Position numbers and translations under genes: made by a program. The notes under the pieces were generated by a model. It was not told the DNA's origin, did no database searches, and saw nothing but the letters and a program-made list of their open reading frames with translations. From positions 6,251,733-6,315,732 of the forward strand of contig NC_089175.1 of assembly GCF_947507565.1 (NCBI RefSeq): a stretch of DNA of 64,000 nt. The letters are read 5' to 3'. Shown here piece by piece: positions 37,087-50,515 of this stretch. Position 1 is the stretch's first letter. Each line of letters starts with the position of its first letter. This DNA comes from Oscarella lobularis. Its lineage: Eukaryota > Porifera > Homoscleromorpha > Homosclerophorida > Oscarellidae.

Positions 37087-37345
37087 GAGCAGCAACGCGG
37101 TCTCGGACAAATTCTTCGAGATTCTCGTCTTCCAAAAAAGACATTGAGAATATCTAGATGTTGTGATTAGAAGGCGTGTCTAGCGTGATTAGGAATTTTG
37201 ACGCCGCTAGCCGGCGCCAACAACCAGCGAAGGTGCAATTATCAATTTTCAATTTGTGCATTGATTGAAAATTGAATGCTGCCAACGACAAAGAGTGCAA
37301 AAGCAATTTTGAATATCAAAATGCTAAGAAGATTATAGCAGAGCG
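37087..37345. repeat. About 260-bp non-satellite segment, copy 1 of 3
   Basis: Unique-looking sequence beginning GAGCAGCAACGCGGTCTCGG and ending in AGAGCGGTGGCTCTCATTGG, which joins the two satellite families. Copies lie at about 47,876-48,134 and 55,852-56,110. No coding signal. It contains imperfect inverted stretches (AATTATCAATTTTCAATTT and ATTGATTGAAAATTGAAT). Confidence 0.8.
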
Positions 37346-38296
37346 GTGGCTCTCATTGGTCAAATGGGCTCTCCTTGGCCAAACAAGCTCTCTTTGGTCA
37401 AATGGGCTCTCTTTGGTCAATTGGGCGCTCTTTGGTCAAATGGGCTCTCTTTAGTCAAATGGGGTCTCCTTGGTCTAATGGGCTCTGATTGGTCAAATGA
37501 GCTCTCATTGGTCAAATGGGCTCTCCTTGGTCAAATGGGCTCTCATTGGTCAAATGGGCTCTCATTGGTCAAATGGGCTCTCTTTGGTCAAATGGTCAAA
37601 TGGGCTCTTATTGGTCAAATGGGCTCTTCTTGGTCAAATGGGCTCTCCTTGGTCAAATGGGCTCTCATTGGTCAAATGGGCTCTCATTGGTCAAATGGGA
37701 TCTCATTGGTCAAATGGGATCTCATTGGTCAAATGGGGTCTCTTTGGTCAAATGGGGTCTCATTGGTCAAATGGGCTCTCATTGGTCAAATGGGCTCTCA
37801 TTGGTCAAATGGGCTCTCATTGGTCAAATGGGCTCTCATTGGTCAAATGGGCTCTCATTGGTCAAATGGGCTTTCATTGGTCAAATAGGCTCTCATTGGT
37901 CAAATGGGCTCTCTTCTGTCAAATGGGCTCTCATTGGTCAAATGGGCTCTCATTTGTCAAATAGGCTCTCATTGGTCAAATGGTCAAATGGGCTCTCATT
38001 GGTCAAATGTACTCTCTTTGGTCAAATTGACTCTCTTTGGTCAAATTGGCTCTCTTTGGTCTAACGGGCTCTCTTTGGTCAAATGGGCTCCCTTTGGTCA
38101 AATGGGCTCTCTTTGGTCAAATGTACTCTCTTTGGTCAAATGTACTCTCTTTGGTCAAATTGGCTCTCTTTTGTCAAATGGGCTCTCTTTGGTCCAATGG
38201 GCTCTCTTTGGTCAAATTGGTTCTCTTTGGTCAAATTGACTCTCTTTGGTCAAATTGGCTCTCTTTGGTCAAATGGGCTCTCTTTGGTCAAATCCT
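37346..38296. repeat. 19-bp tandem satellite, array 1
   Basis: Tandem copies of GGTCAAATGGGCTCTCATT with variants CTCTCTTT, GGGATCTC, GGGGTCTC, TGTACTCT and TTGGCTCT. The variants are grouped: CATT types in the left part, CTTT and TGTACT types in the right part. As 19 is one more than a multiple of three, all three plus-strand frames carry the same 19-residue periodic peptide and stay open. Confidence 0.95.
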
Positions 38297-38300
38297 CGTC

Positions 38301-38331
38301 CGAACGTTCGAATCCCCCGTTCGAACGTTCG
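38301..38331. repeat. 12-bp inverted repeat at the end of the 19-bp array
   Basis: CGAACGTTCGAA and TTCGAACGTTCG in inverted orientation around a 7-base spacer, each arm itself containing the palindrome CGAACGTTCG. Repeated exactly at the matching places in the other two macrorepeats (about 49,356-49,386 and 57,351-57,381). Confidence 0.85.
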
Positions 38332-38440
38332 TTCTAACCCTCGTTAATTAAGAATATTAGTCTAAATTTAGCTTGAAATTTTAGCTGCCGTCGCGGCGAT
38401 CACATTTCTGGTGACGCGACAGCCAAAAAGGCCTGGCATG

Positions 38441-39300
38441 GGCGTCAAATCCGGGCAGCTCGTACGTCGTTATCGCATGGATCGACGCGAACGAGGCTCT
38501 CTCGAGCCTCGCGATACGTTGGGAACGGTTGCTGTTCAGCCTAGAGGTAGGCTGTCTCCTGTAGGTCGATTGCTCATGTCGTTTTTCGATCTCACGCGAG
38601 CGCAGAAGGCGGCGAAAACACTAGCAGCGTTCAAGGATCGCGACGGAGACCTCTCGTCGTCGCTGCTGTCGATTCGCGACTTCGGATCGTCTCTACTCTC
38701 GCCGAGAGTCGTCCAACACAAGAACTCGCTCGTTCGACTCGTCGCCGCCGTCTGCGCCGTCGAATTGTGCCGCGTTTTCGGCAGCAAAGTCGTTTTTCTG
38801 CCTCTCGAGACGCGACAGGTGAGCCGAGACGAACGAGGAAGGAGAAAAAAACGTTCATCGCGTGTGCAGACGCTCGTCCGTCTTTTCATTGGTCAGCTCG
38901 ACTTCCGTGAGACGACGCGCGACGAAGGAAGTGTCATCTATCGTCGACGTCTGTGGGAGGCAAGTCAATCAACTGTTATTAATTATTTAATTGAATTATG
39001 TTTTATAATAAGTTACTCGCTCGGAGCGGTGCCATGGCAATTTGTTCGTCGCATGGAGAGCAGTTGCTCACAGCTGTTTTCGACTGCGCGGGGTAAAATC
39101 CTCTTACGTTTTCGTATATCTTCAAATGTTTCATTTTCAGATATCTGAACCAATCACCGAGCCTCGCCAATGCGGCCGTGAAAATTGTGATTGATTTCGT
39201 ACAAGAAGTACGTCCAATTTCAACGGGTTTCTTTGAGTCGCTGGCCAGACCTCTGACTCTGGGCGAAGAGGTGCACAAGATGCTCTTCTTCTCCTTGGTC
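38441..39300 (+). pseudogene. Captured 5' gene fragment resembling PDS5, macrorepeat copy 1
   Basis: Four plus-strand exons join in frame. Exon 1 (about 38,441-38,818) starts MGVKSGQLVRRYRMDRRERG and includes AQKAAKTLAAFKDRDGDLSS, SLLSPRVVQHKNSLVRLVAA and CAVELCRVFGSK. Exon 2 (38,870-38,959) is LVRLFIGQLDFRETTRDEG, preceded by GTGTGCAG and followed by a GC donor (GCAAGT). Exon 3 (39,013-39,092) is LLARSGAMAICSSHGEQLLT. Exon 4 (about 39,141-39,210) is YLNQSPSLANAAVKIVIDFV. The order of helices (S-P-x-x-x-x-H-K, V-R-L, A-C/V, L-C/R-V-F, then L-F-x-x-Q-L) follows the N-terminal HEAT repeats of PDS5, which binds the cohesin subunit SCC1 and regulates sister-chromatid cohesion. Only about 200 of more than 1,000 expected residues are present, then the frame runs into the 19-bp satellite. 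PDS5 is inferred from memory of the family; a diverged HEAT protein is the alternative. Confidence 0.5.
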
Positions 39301-39465
39301 AAATGTGCTCTCTTTGGTCAAATGGGCTCCCTTTAGTCAAATGGGCTCTCTTTGGTCAAATGTACTCTCTTTGGTCAAATGTACTCTTTGGTCAAATCTG
39401 CTCTCTTATGTCAAATGGGCTCTCTTTGGTCAAATGGGCTCTCTTTGGTCAAATGTGCTCTTCTG
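39301..39465. repeat. Short 19-bp satellite array after the gene fragment
   Basis: About eight copies of the GGTCAAATG unit with variants (TGTGCTCT, TGTACTCT). Repeated at about 50,350-50,515 and 58,350-58,505. Confidence 0.9.
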
Positions 39466-42400
39466 CATAAAGCTGCATAAATGCAGCAACTATTCTGCAT
39501 AAATGCTGATTTATTCTGCAAAAATGCAGAATTTATTCTTCTTAAATGCAGCATTTATTCTGCATAAATGCTGTATTTTTTCTGCATAAATGCAGCAATT
39601 ATTCTTCATAAATGCAGCATTTATTTTGCATTAACGCAGCATTGATTCTGCATCAATGCAGCATTGATTCTGCATCAATGCTGCGTCAATGAAGCATTGA
39701 TTCTGCATTGATTCTGCATCATTGCAGCATTGATTCTACGTCAATGCAGCATTGATTCTGCATAAATTCTGCATCAATGTAGCATTCATTCTTCGTTCAT
39801 TCTGCATCAATGCAGCATTGATTCAGCATTGAATCTGCATCAATGCAGCATTGATTCTGCATTGATTCTGCATCAATGCAGCATCGATTCTGCATCAATG
39901 CTGCATTGATTCTGCATCAATGCAGCATCGATTCTGCATCAATGCAGCATCGATTCTGCATCAATTCTTCATTGATTCAGCATCAATGCAGCATTGATTC
40001 TGCATTGATGCAGAATTTGTTCTCAATCAATGCAGCACTGATTCTCCTTTGATTCTGCATCGTTTATGCATCAATGCAGCATTGATTCTGCATCAATGCA
40101 GCATTCATTCGGCATCAATGCAGCATTGATTCTGCATTGATTCTGCACCAATGCAGCATTGATTCTGCATCAATGCAGCATTCATTCGGCATCAATGCAG
40201 CATTCATTCGGCATCAATGCAGCATTGATTCTGCATTGATTCTGCACCAATGCAGCATTGATTCTGCATCAATGCAGCATTCATTCGGCATCAATGCAGC
40301 ATTCATTCGGCATTAATGCAGCATTGATTCTGCATAAATTCTGCATCAATGTAGCATTCATTCTCCGTTCATTCTGCATCAATGCAGCATCGATTCTGCA
40401 TCAATGCAGCATTGATTCTGCATTGATTCTGCATCAATGCAGCATCGATTCTCCATTAATGCAGAATTTGTTCTCAATCAATGCAGCACTAATTCTGCAT
40501 CGTTTATGCATCAATGCAGCATTGATTCTGCATCAAAGCAGCATTCATTCGGCATCAATGCAGCATTGATTCTGCATTCTGCATATATGCAGAATCAATG
40601 CTGCATTGATGCAGAATCGATGCTGCATTGATGTAGAATCCATGCAAAATCAATGCTGCCTTGTTGAAGAATCAATGCTGCATTGATGCAGAATGAATGC
40701 AGAATCAATGCAGCATTGATTCTGCATCAATAAAGCATTGATTCTTAATATATTCTGCATCAATGCAGCATTGATTCTGCATCAATTCTGCATTGATTCA
40801 GCATCAATGTAGCATTGATTCTGCAGAATCGATTCTGCATTAATGTAGCATTGATTCTGCATTAATGCAGCATTGATTCTGCGTACATGCAGAATTCAGA
40901 ATCAATGCTGAATTGATGCTGCATTGATGCCAAATGAATGCTGCATTGATGCAGAATCAATGCTGCATTGATGCATAAACGATGCAGAATCAATGCAGAA
41001 TCAGTGCTGCATTGATTGAGAACAAATCCTGCATATATGCCGAATCAATGCTGCATTGATGCAGAATCAATGCTACATTAATGCAGAATCGATTCTGCAT
41101 TGATGCAAAATCAATGCTGCATTGATGCAGAATCAATGCTGCATTGATGCTGAATCAATGCAGAATTGATGCAGGATCAATGCTGCATTGATGCAGAATC
41201 AATAAAGAATCAATGCTATATTGATGCAGAATCAATGCAGCATTGATTCTGCATCAATGCAGCTTTGATTCCGCATCAATTCAGCATGGATTCTGCATTG
41301 ATTCTGCATTCTGCATTTATGCAGAATCAATGCTGCATTAATGCAGAATCAACGCCGGCAGTGATGCATTGATTCTGCATCAATGCAGCATTGATTCTGC
41401 ATTAATTCTGCATCAATGCAGCAGCATTGATTCTGCATCAATGCAGCATTCATTCGGCATTGATTCTGCATCAATAAAGCATTGATTCTTTATTGATTCT
41501 GCATCAATTCTGCATTGATTCAGCATCAATGCAGCATTGATTCTGCATCAATGCAGCATTCATTCGGCATTGATTCTGCATCAATGCAGCATTGATTCTG
41601 CATCAATGCAGCATTCATTCGGCATTGATTCTGCATCAATGCAGCATTGATTCTGCATTTTCCATATATGCAGAATCAATGCTGCATTAATGCAGAAACA
41701 ATGCTGCATTGATACAGAACTGATGCAGAATCAATGTAGCTTTGATGCAGAATCAATGCTGCATTGATGCTGAATCAATGCTGCATTGATGCAGACTCAA
41801 CGCAGAAGGAATGTTTCATTGATGCAGAATCAATGCTATCAATGCAGCATTGATTCTGCATTGATTCTGCATCAATGCAGCATCGATTCTGCATTAATGC
41901 AGAATTTGTTCTCAATCACTGCAGCACTGATTCTGCATTGATTCTGCATCAATGCAGCATCGATTCTGCATCAATGCAGCATCGATTCTGCATCAATGCA
42001 GCATTGATTCGGCATATATGCAGAATTTGTTCTCAATCAATGCAGCATTGATTCTGCATTGATTCTGCATCAATGCAGCATCGATTCTGCATCAATGCAG
42101 CATCGATTCTGCATCAATGCAGCATTGATTCTGCATTAATGCAGAATTTGTTCTCAATCAATGCAGCACTGATTGTGCATTGATTCTGCATCGTTTATGC
42201 ATCAATGCAGCATTGATTCTGCATCAATGCAGCATTCATTCGGTATCAATGCAGCATTGATTCTGCACTCTGCATATATGCAGAATCAATGCTGCATTGA
42301 TTCCGCATCAAATCAGCATTGATTCCGCATCAATTCAGCATTGATTCTGCATTGGTTCTGCATCAATGCAGCATCGATTCTGCATCAATGCAGATATGAT

Positions 42401-45400
42401 TCTGCATTGATTCTGCATCAATGCAGCATTGCAGAATCAATGCAGCATTCATTCTGCATCAATTCAGCATTGATTCCGCATCAATTCAGCATGGATTCTG
42501 CATTGATTCTGCATTCTGCATTTATGCAGAATCAATGCTGCATTAATGCAGAATCAAGGCTGCAGTGATGCATTGATTCTGCATCAATGCAGCATCGATT
42601 CTGCATCAACGCAGCATTGATTTTGCATGGATTTAACATCGATTCTGCATTGATGCAGAATCAACGCTGCATTGATGCGGAATCGATGCTGCCTTGATGT
42701 AGAATCCATGCAGAATCAATGCTGCCTTGATGAGGAATTAATGCTGCATTGATTCAGAATCAATGCCAATGCAGCATTGATTCTGCATCAATGCAGCATT
42801 CATCCTGCATTGATTCAGCATCAATGCAGCTTTAATTCTGCATCAATGCAGCATTCATTCGGCATTGATTCTACATCAATGCAGCATTGATTCTGCATTT
42901 TGCATATATGCAGAATCAATGCTGCATTAATGCAGAAACAATGCTGCATTGATACAGAACTGATGCAGAATCAATGTAACTTTGATGCAGAATCAATGCT
43001 GCATTGATGCTGAATCAATGCTGCATTGATGCAGACTCAATGCAGAATGAATTTTTCATTGATGCAGAATCAATGCTATCAATGCAGCATTGATTCTGCA
43101 TTGATTCTGCATCAATGCAGCATCGATTCTGCATCAATGCAGCATTCATTCGGTATCAATGCAGCATTGATTCTGCATTCTGCATATATGCAGAATCAAT
43201 GCTGCATTGATTCCGCATCAATTCAGCATTGATTCTGCATTGGTTCTGCATCAATGCAGCATCGATTCTGCATCAATGCAGCATTGATTCTGCTTTGATT
43301 CTGCATCAATGCAGCATTGATTCTGCATCAATGCAGCATTGATTCTGCATTGATTCTGCATCAATGCTGCATTGCAGAATCAATGCAGCATTGAATTTGC
43401 ATCAATTCAACATTGATTCCGCATCAATTCAGCATGGATTCTGCATTGATTCTGCATTCTGCATTTATGCAGAATCAATGCTGCATTAGTGCAGAATCAA
43501 GGCTGCAGTGATGCATTGATTCTGCATCAATGCAGCATCGATTCTGCATCAACGCAGCATTGATTTTGCATGGATTTAACATCGATTCTGCATTGATGCA
43601 GAATCAACGCTGCATTGATGCGGAATCGATGCTGCCTTGATGTAGAATCCATGCAGAATCAATGCTGCCTTGATGAGGAATTAATGCTGCATTGATTCAG
43701 AATCAATGCCAATGCAGCATTGATTCTGCATCAATGCAGCATTCATCCTGCATTGATTCAGCATCAATGCAGCTTTAATTCTGCATCAATGCAGCATTCA
43801 TTCGGCATTGATTCTACATCAATGCAGCATTGATTCTGCATTTTGCATATATGCAGAATCAATGCTGCATTAATGCAGAAACAATGCTGCATTGATACAG
43901 AACTGATGCAGAATCAATGTAACTTTGATGCAGAATCAATGCTGCATTGATGCTGAATCAATGCTGCATTGATGCAGACTCAATGCAGAATGAATTTTTC
44001 ATTGATGCAGAATCAATGCTATCAATGCAGCATTGATTCTGCATTGATTCTGCATCAATGCAGCATCGATTCTGCATCAATGCAGCATTCATTCGGTATC
44101 AATGCAGCATTGATTCTGCATTCTGCATATATGCAGAATCAATGCTGCATTGATTCCGCATCAATTCAGCATTGATTCTGCATTGGTTCTGCATCAATGC
44201 AGCATCGATTCTGCATCAATGCAGCATTGATTCTGCTTTGATTCTGCATCAATGCAGCATTGATTCTGCATCAATGCAGCATTGATTCTGCATTGATTCT
44301 GCATCAATGCTGCATTGCAGAATCAATGCAGCATTGAATTTGCATCAATTCAACATTGATTCCGCATCAATTCAGCATGGATTCTGCATTGATTCTGCAT
44401 TCTGCATTTATGCAGAATCAATGCTGCATTAATGCAGAATCAAGGCTGCAGTGATGCATTGATTCTGCATCAATGCAGCATCGATTCTGCATCAACGCAG
44501 CATTGATTTTGCATGGATTTAACATCGATTCTGCATTGATGCAGAATCAACGCTGCATTGATGCGGAATCGATGCTGCCTTGATGTAGAATCCATGCAGA
44601 ATCAATGCTGCCTTGATGAGGAATTAATGCTGCATTGATTCAGAATCAATGCCAATGCAGCATTGATTCTGCATCAATGCAGCATTCATCCTGCATTGAT
44701 TCAGCATCAATGCAGCTTTAATTCTGCATCAATGCAGCATTCATTCGGCATTGATTCTACATCAATGCAGCATTGATTCTGCATTTTGCATATATGCAGA
44801 ATCAATGCTGCATTAATGCAGAAACAATGCTGCATTGATACAGAACTGATGCAGAATCAATGTAACTTTGATGCAGAATCAATGCTGCATTGATGCTGAA
44901 TCAATGCTGCATTGATGCAGACTCAATGCAGAATGAATTTTTCATTGATGCAGAATCAATGCTATCAATGCAGCATTGATTCTGCATTGATTCTGCATCA
45001 ATGCAGCATCGATTCTGCATCAATGCAGCATTCATTCGGTATCAATGCAGCATTGATTCTGCATTCTGCATATATGCAGAATCAATGCTGCATTGATTCC
45101 GCATCAATTCAGCATTGATTCTGCATTGGTTCTGCATCAATGCAGCATCGATTCTGCATCAATGCAGCATTGATTCTGCTTTGATTCTGCATCAATGCAG
45201 CATTGATTCTGCATCAATGCAGCATTGATTCTGCATTGATTCTGCATCAATGCTGCATTGCAGAATCAATGCAGCATTGAATTTGCATCAATTCAACATT
45301 GATTCCGCATCAATTCAGCATGGATTCTGCATTGATTCTGCATCGATTCTGCATTGAGGCAGAATCAACGCTGCATTGATGTAGAATCCATGCAGAATCA

Positions 45401-47875
45401 ATGCTGTCTTGATGAAGAATCAATGCTTCATTGATGCAGAATCAATGCAGAATCAATGCAGCATTGATTCTGCATCAATAAAGCATTGATTTTTTATTGA
45501 TTCTGCATCAATTCTGCAATGATTCAGCATCAATTCAGGATTCATTCGTCATTGATTCTGCATCAATGCAGCATTGATTCTGCATTTTCCATATATGCAG
45601 AATCAATGCTGCATTAATGCAGAAAGAATGCTGCATTGATGCAGAACTGATGCAGAATCAATGTAGCTTTGATGCAGAATCAATGCTGCATTGATGCTGA
45701 ATCAATGCTGCATTGATGCAGACTCAACGCAGAAGGAATGTTTCATTGATGCAGAATCAATGCTATCAATGCAGCATTGATTCTGCATTGATTCTGCATC
45801 AATGCAGCATCGATTCTGCATCAATGCAGAATTGATTCTGTATTAATGCAGAATTTGTTCTCAATCAATGCAGCACTGATTCTGCATTGATTCTGCATCG
45901 TTTATGCATCAATGCAGCATTGATTCTGCATCAATGCAGCATTCATTCGGTATCAATGCAGCATTGATTCTGCATTCTGCTAATATGCAGAATCAATGCA
46001 GCATTGATTCCGCATCAATTCAGCATTGATTCCGCATCAATTCAGGATTGATTCTGCATTGGTTCTGCATCAATGCAGCATCGATTCTGCATCAATGCAG
46101 CATTGATTCTGCATTTATTCTGCATCAATGCAGATTTTCAGAATCAATGCATCATTGATTCTGCATCAATTCAGCATAGATTCTGCATTGATTCTGCATT
46201 CTGCATTTATGCAGAATCAATGCTGCATTAATGCAGAATCAATGCTGCAGTGATGCATTGATTCTGCATCAATGCAGCATCGATTCTGCATCAATGCAGC
46301 ATTGATTCTGCATTGATTCTGCATCAATGCAGCATTAATTCTGCATCAATGCAGCATTGATTCTGCATTGATTCTGCATCAATGCAGCATTGCAGAATCA
46401 ATGCAGCATTGATTTTGCATCAATTCAGAATTGATTCCGCATCAATTCAGCATGGATTCTGCATTGATTCTGCATCGATTCTGCATTGATACAGAGTCAA
46501 CGCTGCATTGATGCAGATTCGATGCTGCATTGATGTAGAATCCATGCAGAATCAATGCTGCCTTGATGAAGAATCAATGCTGCATTGATGCAGAATCAAT
46601 GCAGAATCAATGCAGCATTGATTCTGCATCAATAAAGCATTGATTCTTTATTGATTCTGCATCAATGCAGCATTGATTCTGCATCAATTCTGCATTGATT
46701 CAGCATCAATGCAGCATTGATTCTGCATCAATGCAGCATTCATTCGGCATTGATTCTGCATCAATGCAGCATTGATACAGAACTGATGCAGAATCAATGT
46801 AGCTTTGATGCAGAATCAATGCTGCATTGATGCTGAATCAATGCTGCACATATGCAGACTCAATGCATAATGAATTTTTCATTGATGCAGAATAAATGCT
46901 ATCAATGCAGCATTGATTCTGCATTGATTCTGCATCAATGCAGCATCGATTCTGCATTAATGCAGCATTGATTCTGCATTAATGCAGAATTTGTTCTCAA
47001 TCAATGCAGCACTGATTCTGCATTGATTCTGCATCGTTTATGCATCAATGCAGCATTGATTCTGCATCAATGAAGCATTCATTCGGTATCAATGCAGCAT
47101 TTATTCTGCATCAATGCAGCATCGATTCTGCATCAATGCAGCATCGATTCTGCGTTAATGGAGAATTTGTTCTCAATCAATGCAGCACTGATTCTGCATT
47201 GATTCTGCATCGTTTATGCATCAATGGAGCATTGATTCTGCATCAATGCAGCATTCATTCGTTATCAGTGCATCATTGATTCTGCATTCTGCATATATGC
47301 AGAATCAATGCTGCATTGATTCCGCATCAATTCAGCATTGATTCTGGATTGGTTCTGCATCAATGCAGCATCGATTTTGCATCAATGCAGCATCGATTCT
47401 GCATCAATGCAGCATTGATTCTGCTTTGATTCTGCATCAATGCAGCATTGATTCTGCATCAATGCAGCATTGATTCTGCATTGATTCTGCATCAATGCAG
47501 CATTGCAGAATCAATGCAGCATTGATTCTGCATCAATTCAGCATTGATTCCGCATCAATTCAGCATTGATTCTGCATTGATTCTGCATTCTGCATTTATG
47601 TAGAATCAATGCTGCATTAATGCAGAATCAATGCTGCAGTGATGCATTGATTCTACATCAATGCAGCATTGATTCTGCATCAATGCAGCATTGATTTTGC
47701 ATGGATTCTACATCGATTCTGCATTAATGCAGAATTTGTTCTCAATCAATGCAGCACTGATTCTGCATTGATTCTGCATCGTTTATGCATCAATGCAGAA
47801 TTGATTCTGCATTCTGCATATATGCAGAATTAATGCTGCATTGATGCAGAATCAATGCTACATTAATGCAAAATC
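39466..47875. repeat. Near-palindromic satellite, second array
   Basis: Begins with an AT-rich variant (TGCATAAATGCAGCAATTAT, about 39,466-39,640), then the TGCATTGATTCTGCA family to the next macrorepeat. Orientation flips many times. It contains the 943-bp higher-order repeat described separately, and shares its first about 1.4 kb with 50,520-51,120 and 58,510-59,010. Confidence 0.95.
42470..45340. repeat. 943-bp higher-order repeat, about three copies
   Basis: Identical landmarks recur at exactly 943-base spacing, for example the start of ATGCAGACTCAATGCAGAAT at about 43,029, 43,972 and 44,915, and the GATTTAACATCGATTCTGCA stretch. The copies are almost identical over their length. Each unit holds dozens of the basic motifs in a fixed order, so it is a true higher-order unit. 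Confidence 0.9.
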
Positions 47876-48134
47876 GAGCAGCAACGCGGTCTCGGACAAA
47901 TTCTTCGAGATTCTCGTCTTCCAAAGAAGACATTGAGAATATCTAGATGATGTGATTAGAAGGCGTGTCTGGCGTGATTAGGAATTTTAACGCCTCTAGC
48001 CGGCGCCAACAACATGCGAAGGTGCAATTATCAATTTTCAATTTATGCATTGATTGAAAATTGAATGCTGCCAACGACAAAGAGTGCAAAAGCAATTTTG
48101 AATATCAAAATGCTAAGAAGATTATAGCAGAGCG
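47876..48134. repeat. About 260-bp non-satellite segment, copy 2 of 3
   Basis: Same as 37,087-37,345 with a few substitutions (GGCGTGTCTGGCG; GACATTGAGAATATCTAGAT shared). Marks the start of the second macrorepeat. Confidence 0.8.
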
Positions 48135-49351
48135 GTGGCTCTCATTGGTCAAATGGGCTCTCCTTGGCCAAACAAGCTCTCTTTGGTCAAATGGGCTCTC
48201 TTTGGTCAATTGGGCGCTCTTTGGTCAAATGGGCTCTCTTTAGTCAAATGGGGTCTCCTTGGTCTAATGGGCTCTGATTGGTCAAATGAGCTCTCATTGG
48301 TCAAATGGGCTCTCCTTGGTCAAATGGGCTCTCATTGGTCAAATGGGCTCTCATTGGTCAAATGGGCTCTCTTTGGTCAAATGGTCAAATGGGCTCTTAT
48401 TGGTCAAATGGGCTCTTCTTGGTCAAATGGGCTCTCCTTGGTCAAATGGGATCTCATTGGTCAAATGGGCTCTCATTGGTCAAATGGGCTCTCTTTGGTC
48501 AAATGGAGTCTCTTTGGTCAAATGGGGTCTCATTGGTCAAATGGGCTCTCATTGGTCAAATGGGATCTTATTGGTCAAATGGGCTCTCATTGGTCAAATG
48601 GGATCTCATTGGTCAAATGGGGTCTCTTTGGTCAAATGGGGTCTCATTGGTCAAATGGGCTCTCATTGGTCAAATGGGCTCTTCTTGGTCAAATGGGCTC
48701 TCCTTGGTCAAATGGGCTCTCATTGGTCAAATGGGCTCTCATTGGTCAAATGGGCTCTCATTGGTCAAATGGGATCTCATTGGTCAAATGGGGTCTCTTT
48801 GGTCAAATGGGGTCTCATTGGTCAAATGGGCTCTCATTGGTCAAATGGGCTCTCATTGGTCAAATGGGCTCTCATTGGTCAAATGGGCTCTCATTGGTCA
48901 AATGGGCTCTCATTGGTCAAATGGGCTTTCATTGGTCAAATAGGCTCTCATTGGTCAAATGGGCTCTCTTCTGTCAAATGGGCTCTCATTGGTCAAATGG
49001 GCTCTCATTTGTCAAATAGGCTCTCATTGGTCAAATGGTCAAATGGGCTCTCATTGGTCAAATGTACTCTCTTTGGTCAAATTGACTCTCTTTGGTCAAA
49101 TTGGCTCTCTTTGGTCTAACGGGCTCTCTTTGGTCAAATGGGCTCCCTTTGGTCAAATGGGCTCTCTTTGGTCAAATGTACTCTCTTTGGTCAAATGTAC
49201 TCTCTTTGGTCAAATTGGCTCTCTTTTGTCAAATGGGCTCTCTTTGGTCCAATGGGCTCTCTTTGGTCAAATTGGTTCTCTTTGGTCAAATTGACTCTCT
49301 TTGGTCAAATTGGCTCTCTTTGGTCAAATGGGCTCTCTTTGGTCAAATCCT
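48135..49351. repeat. 19-bp tandem satellite, array 2
   Basis: Same unit as array 1 but longer by about 14 units in the middle, with the same left and right edges. Shows unit gain or loss inside an otherwise near-identical macrorepeat. Confidence 0.95.
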
Positions 49352-49495
49352 CGTCCGAACGTTCGAATCCCCCGTTCGAACGTTCGTTCTAACCCTCGTT
49401 AATTAAGAATATTAGTCTAAATTTAGCTTGAAATTTTAGCTGCCGTCGCGGCGATCACATTTCTGGTGACGCGACAGCCAAAAAGGCCTGGCATG

Positions 49496-50355
49496 GGCGT
49501 CAAATCCGGGCAGCTCGTACGTCGTTATCGCATGGATCGACGCGAACGAGGCTCTCTCGAGCCTCGCGATACGTTGGGAACGGTTGCTGTTCAGCCTAGA
49601 GGTAGGCTGTCTCCTGTAGGTCGATTGCTCATGTCGTTTTTCGATCTCACGCGAGCGCAGAAGGCGGCGAAAACACTAGCAGCGTTCAAGGATCGCGACG
49701 GAGACCTCTCGTCGTCGCTGCTGTCGATTCGCGACTTCGGATCGTCTCTACTCTCGCCGAGAGTCGTCCAACACAAGAACTCGCTCGTTCGACTCGTCGC
49801 CGCCGTCTGCGCCGTCGAATTGTGCCGCGTTTTCGGCAGCAAAGTCGTTTTTCTGCCTCTCGAGACGCGACAGGTGAGCCGAGACGAACGAGGAAGGAGA
49901 AAAAAACGTTCATCGCGTGTGCAGACGCTCGTCCGTCTTTTCATTGGTCAGCTCGACTTCCGTGAGACGACGCGCGACGAAGGAAGTGTCATCTATCGTC
50001 GACGTCTGTGGGAGGCAAGTCAATCAACTGTTATTAATTATTTAATTGAATTATGTTTTATAATAAGTTACTCGCTCGGAGCGGTGCCATGGCAATTTGT
50101 TCGTCGCATGGAGAGCAGTTGCTCACAGCTGTTTTCGACTGCGCGGGGTAAAATCCTCTTACGTTTTCGTATATCTTCAAATGTTTCATTTTCAGATATC
50201 TGAACCAATCACCGAGCCTCGCCAATGCGGCCGTGAAAATTGTGATTGATTTCGTACAAGAAGTACGTCCAATTTCAACGGGTTTCTTTGAGTCGCTGGC
50301 CAGACCTCTGACTCTGGGCGAAGAGGTGCACAAGATGCTCTTCTTCTCTTTGGTC
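49496..50355 (+). pseudogene. PDS5-like gene fragment, macrorepeat copy 2
   Basis: Appears identical to the copy at 38,441-39,300 over the exons and introns I compared, including the GC donor after exon 2; the first difference I saw is at the start of the following satellite (TTCTCTTTGG against TTCTCCTTGG). Same four exons, same in-frame joins, same missing 3' part. Confidence 0.5.
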
Positions 50356-50515
50356 AAATGTGCTCTCTTTGGTCAAATGGGCTCCCTTTAGTCAAATGGG
50401 CTCTCTTTGGTCAAATGTACTCTCTTTGGTCAAATGTACTCTTTGGTCAAATCTGCTCTCTTATGTCAAATGGGCTCTCTTTGGTCAAATGGGCTCTCTT
50501 TGGTCAAATGTGCTC
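50356..50515. repeat. Short 19-bp satellite array, copy 2
   Basis: Counterpart of 39,301-39,465. Confidence 0.85.

Noticed and set aside
37346-38296. GGTCAAA as nuclear-receptor half sites
   Set aside because: Tempting because AGGTCA is similar, but the match lies in every satellite unit, lacks the leading A, and nothing links it to regulation.
38536-38889. Arg-rich minus-strand frame over the PDS5-like fragment
   Set aside because: Antisense shadow of exon 1; composition reflects CGN codons of the real strand.
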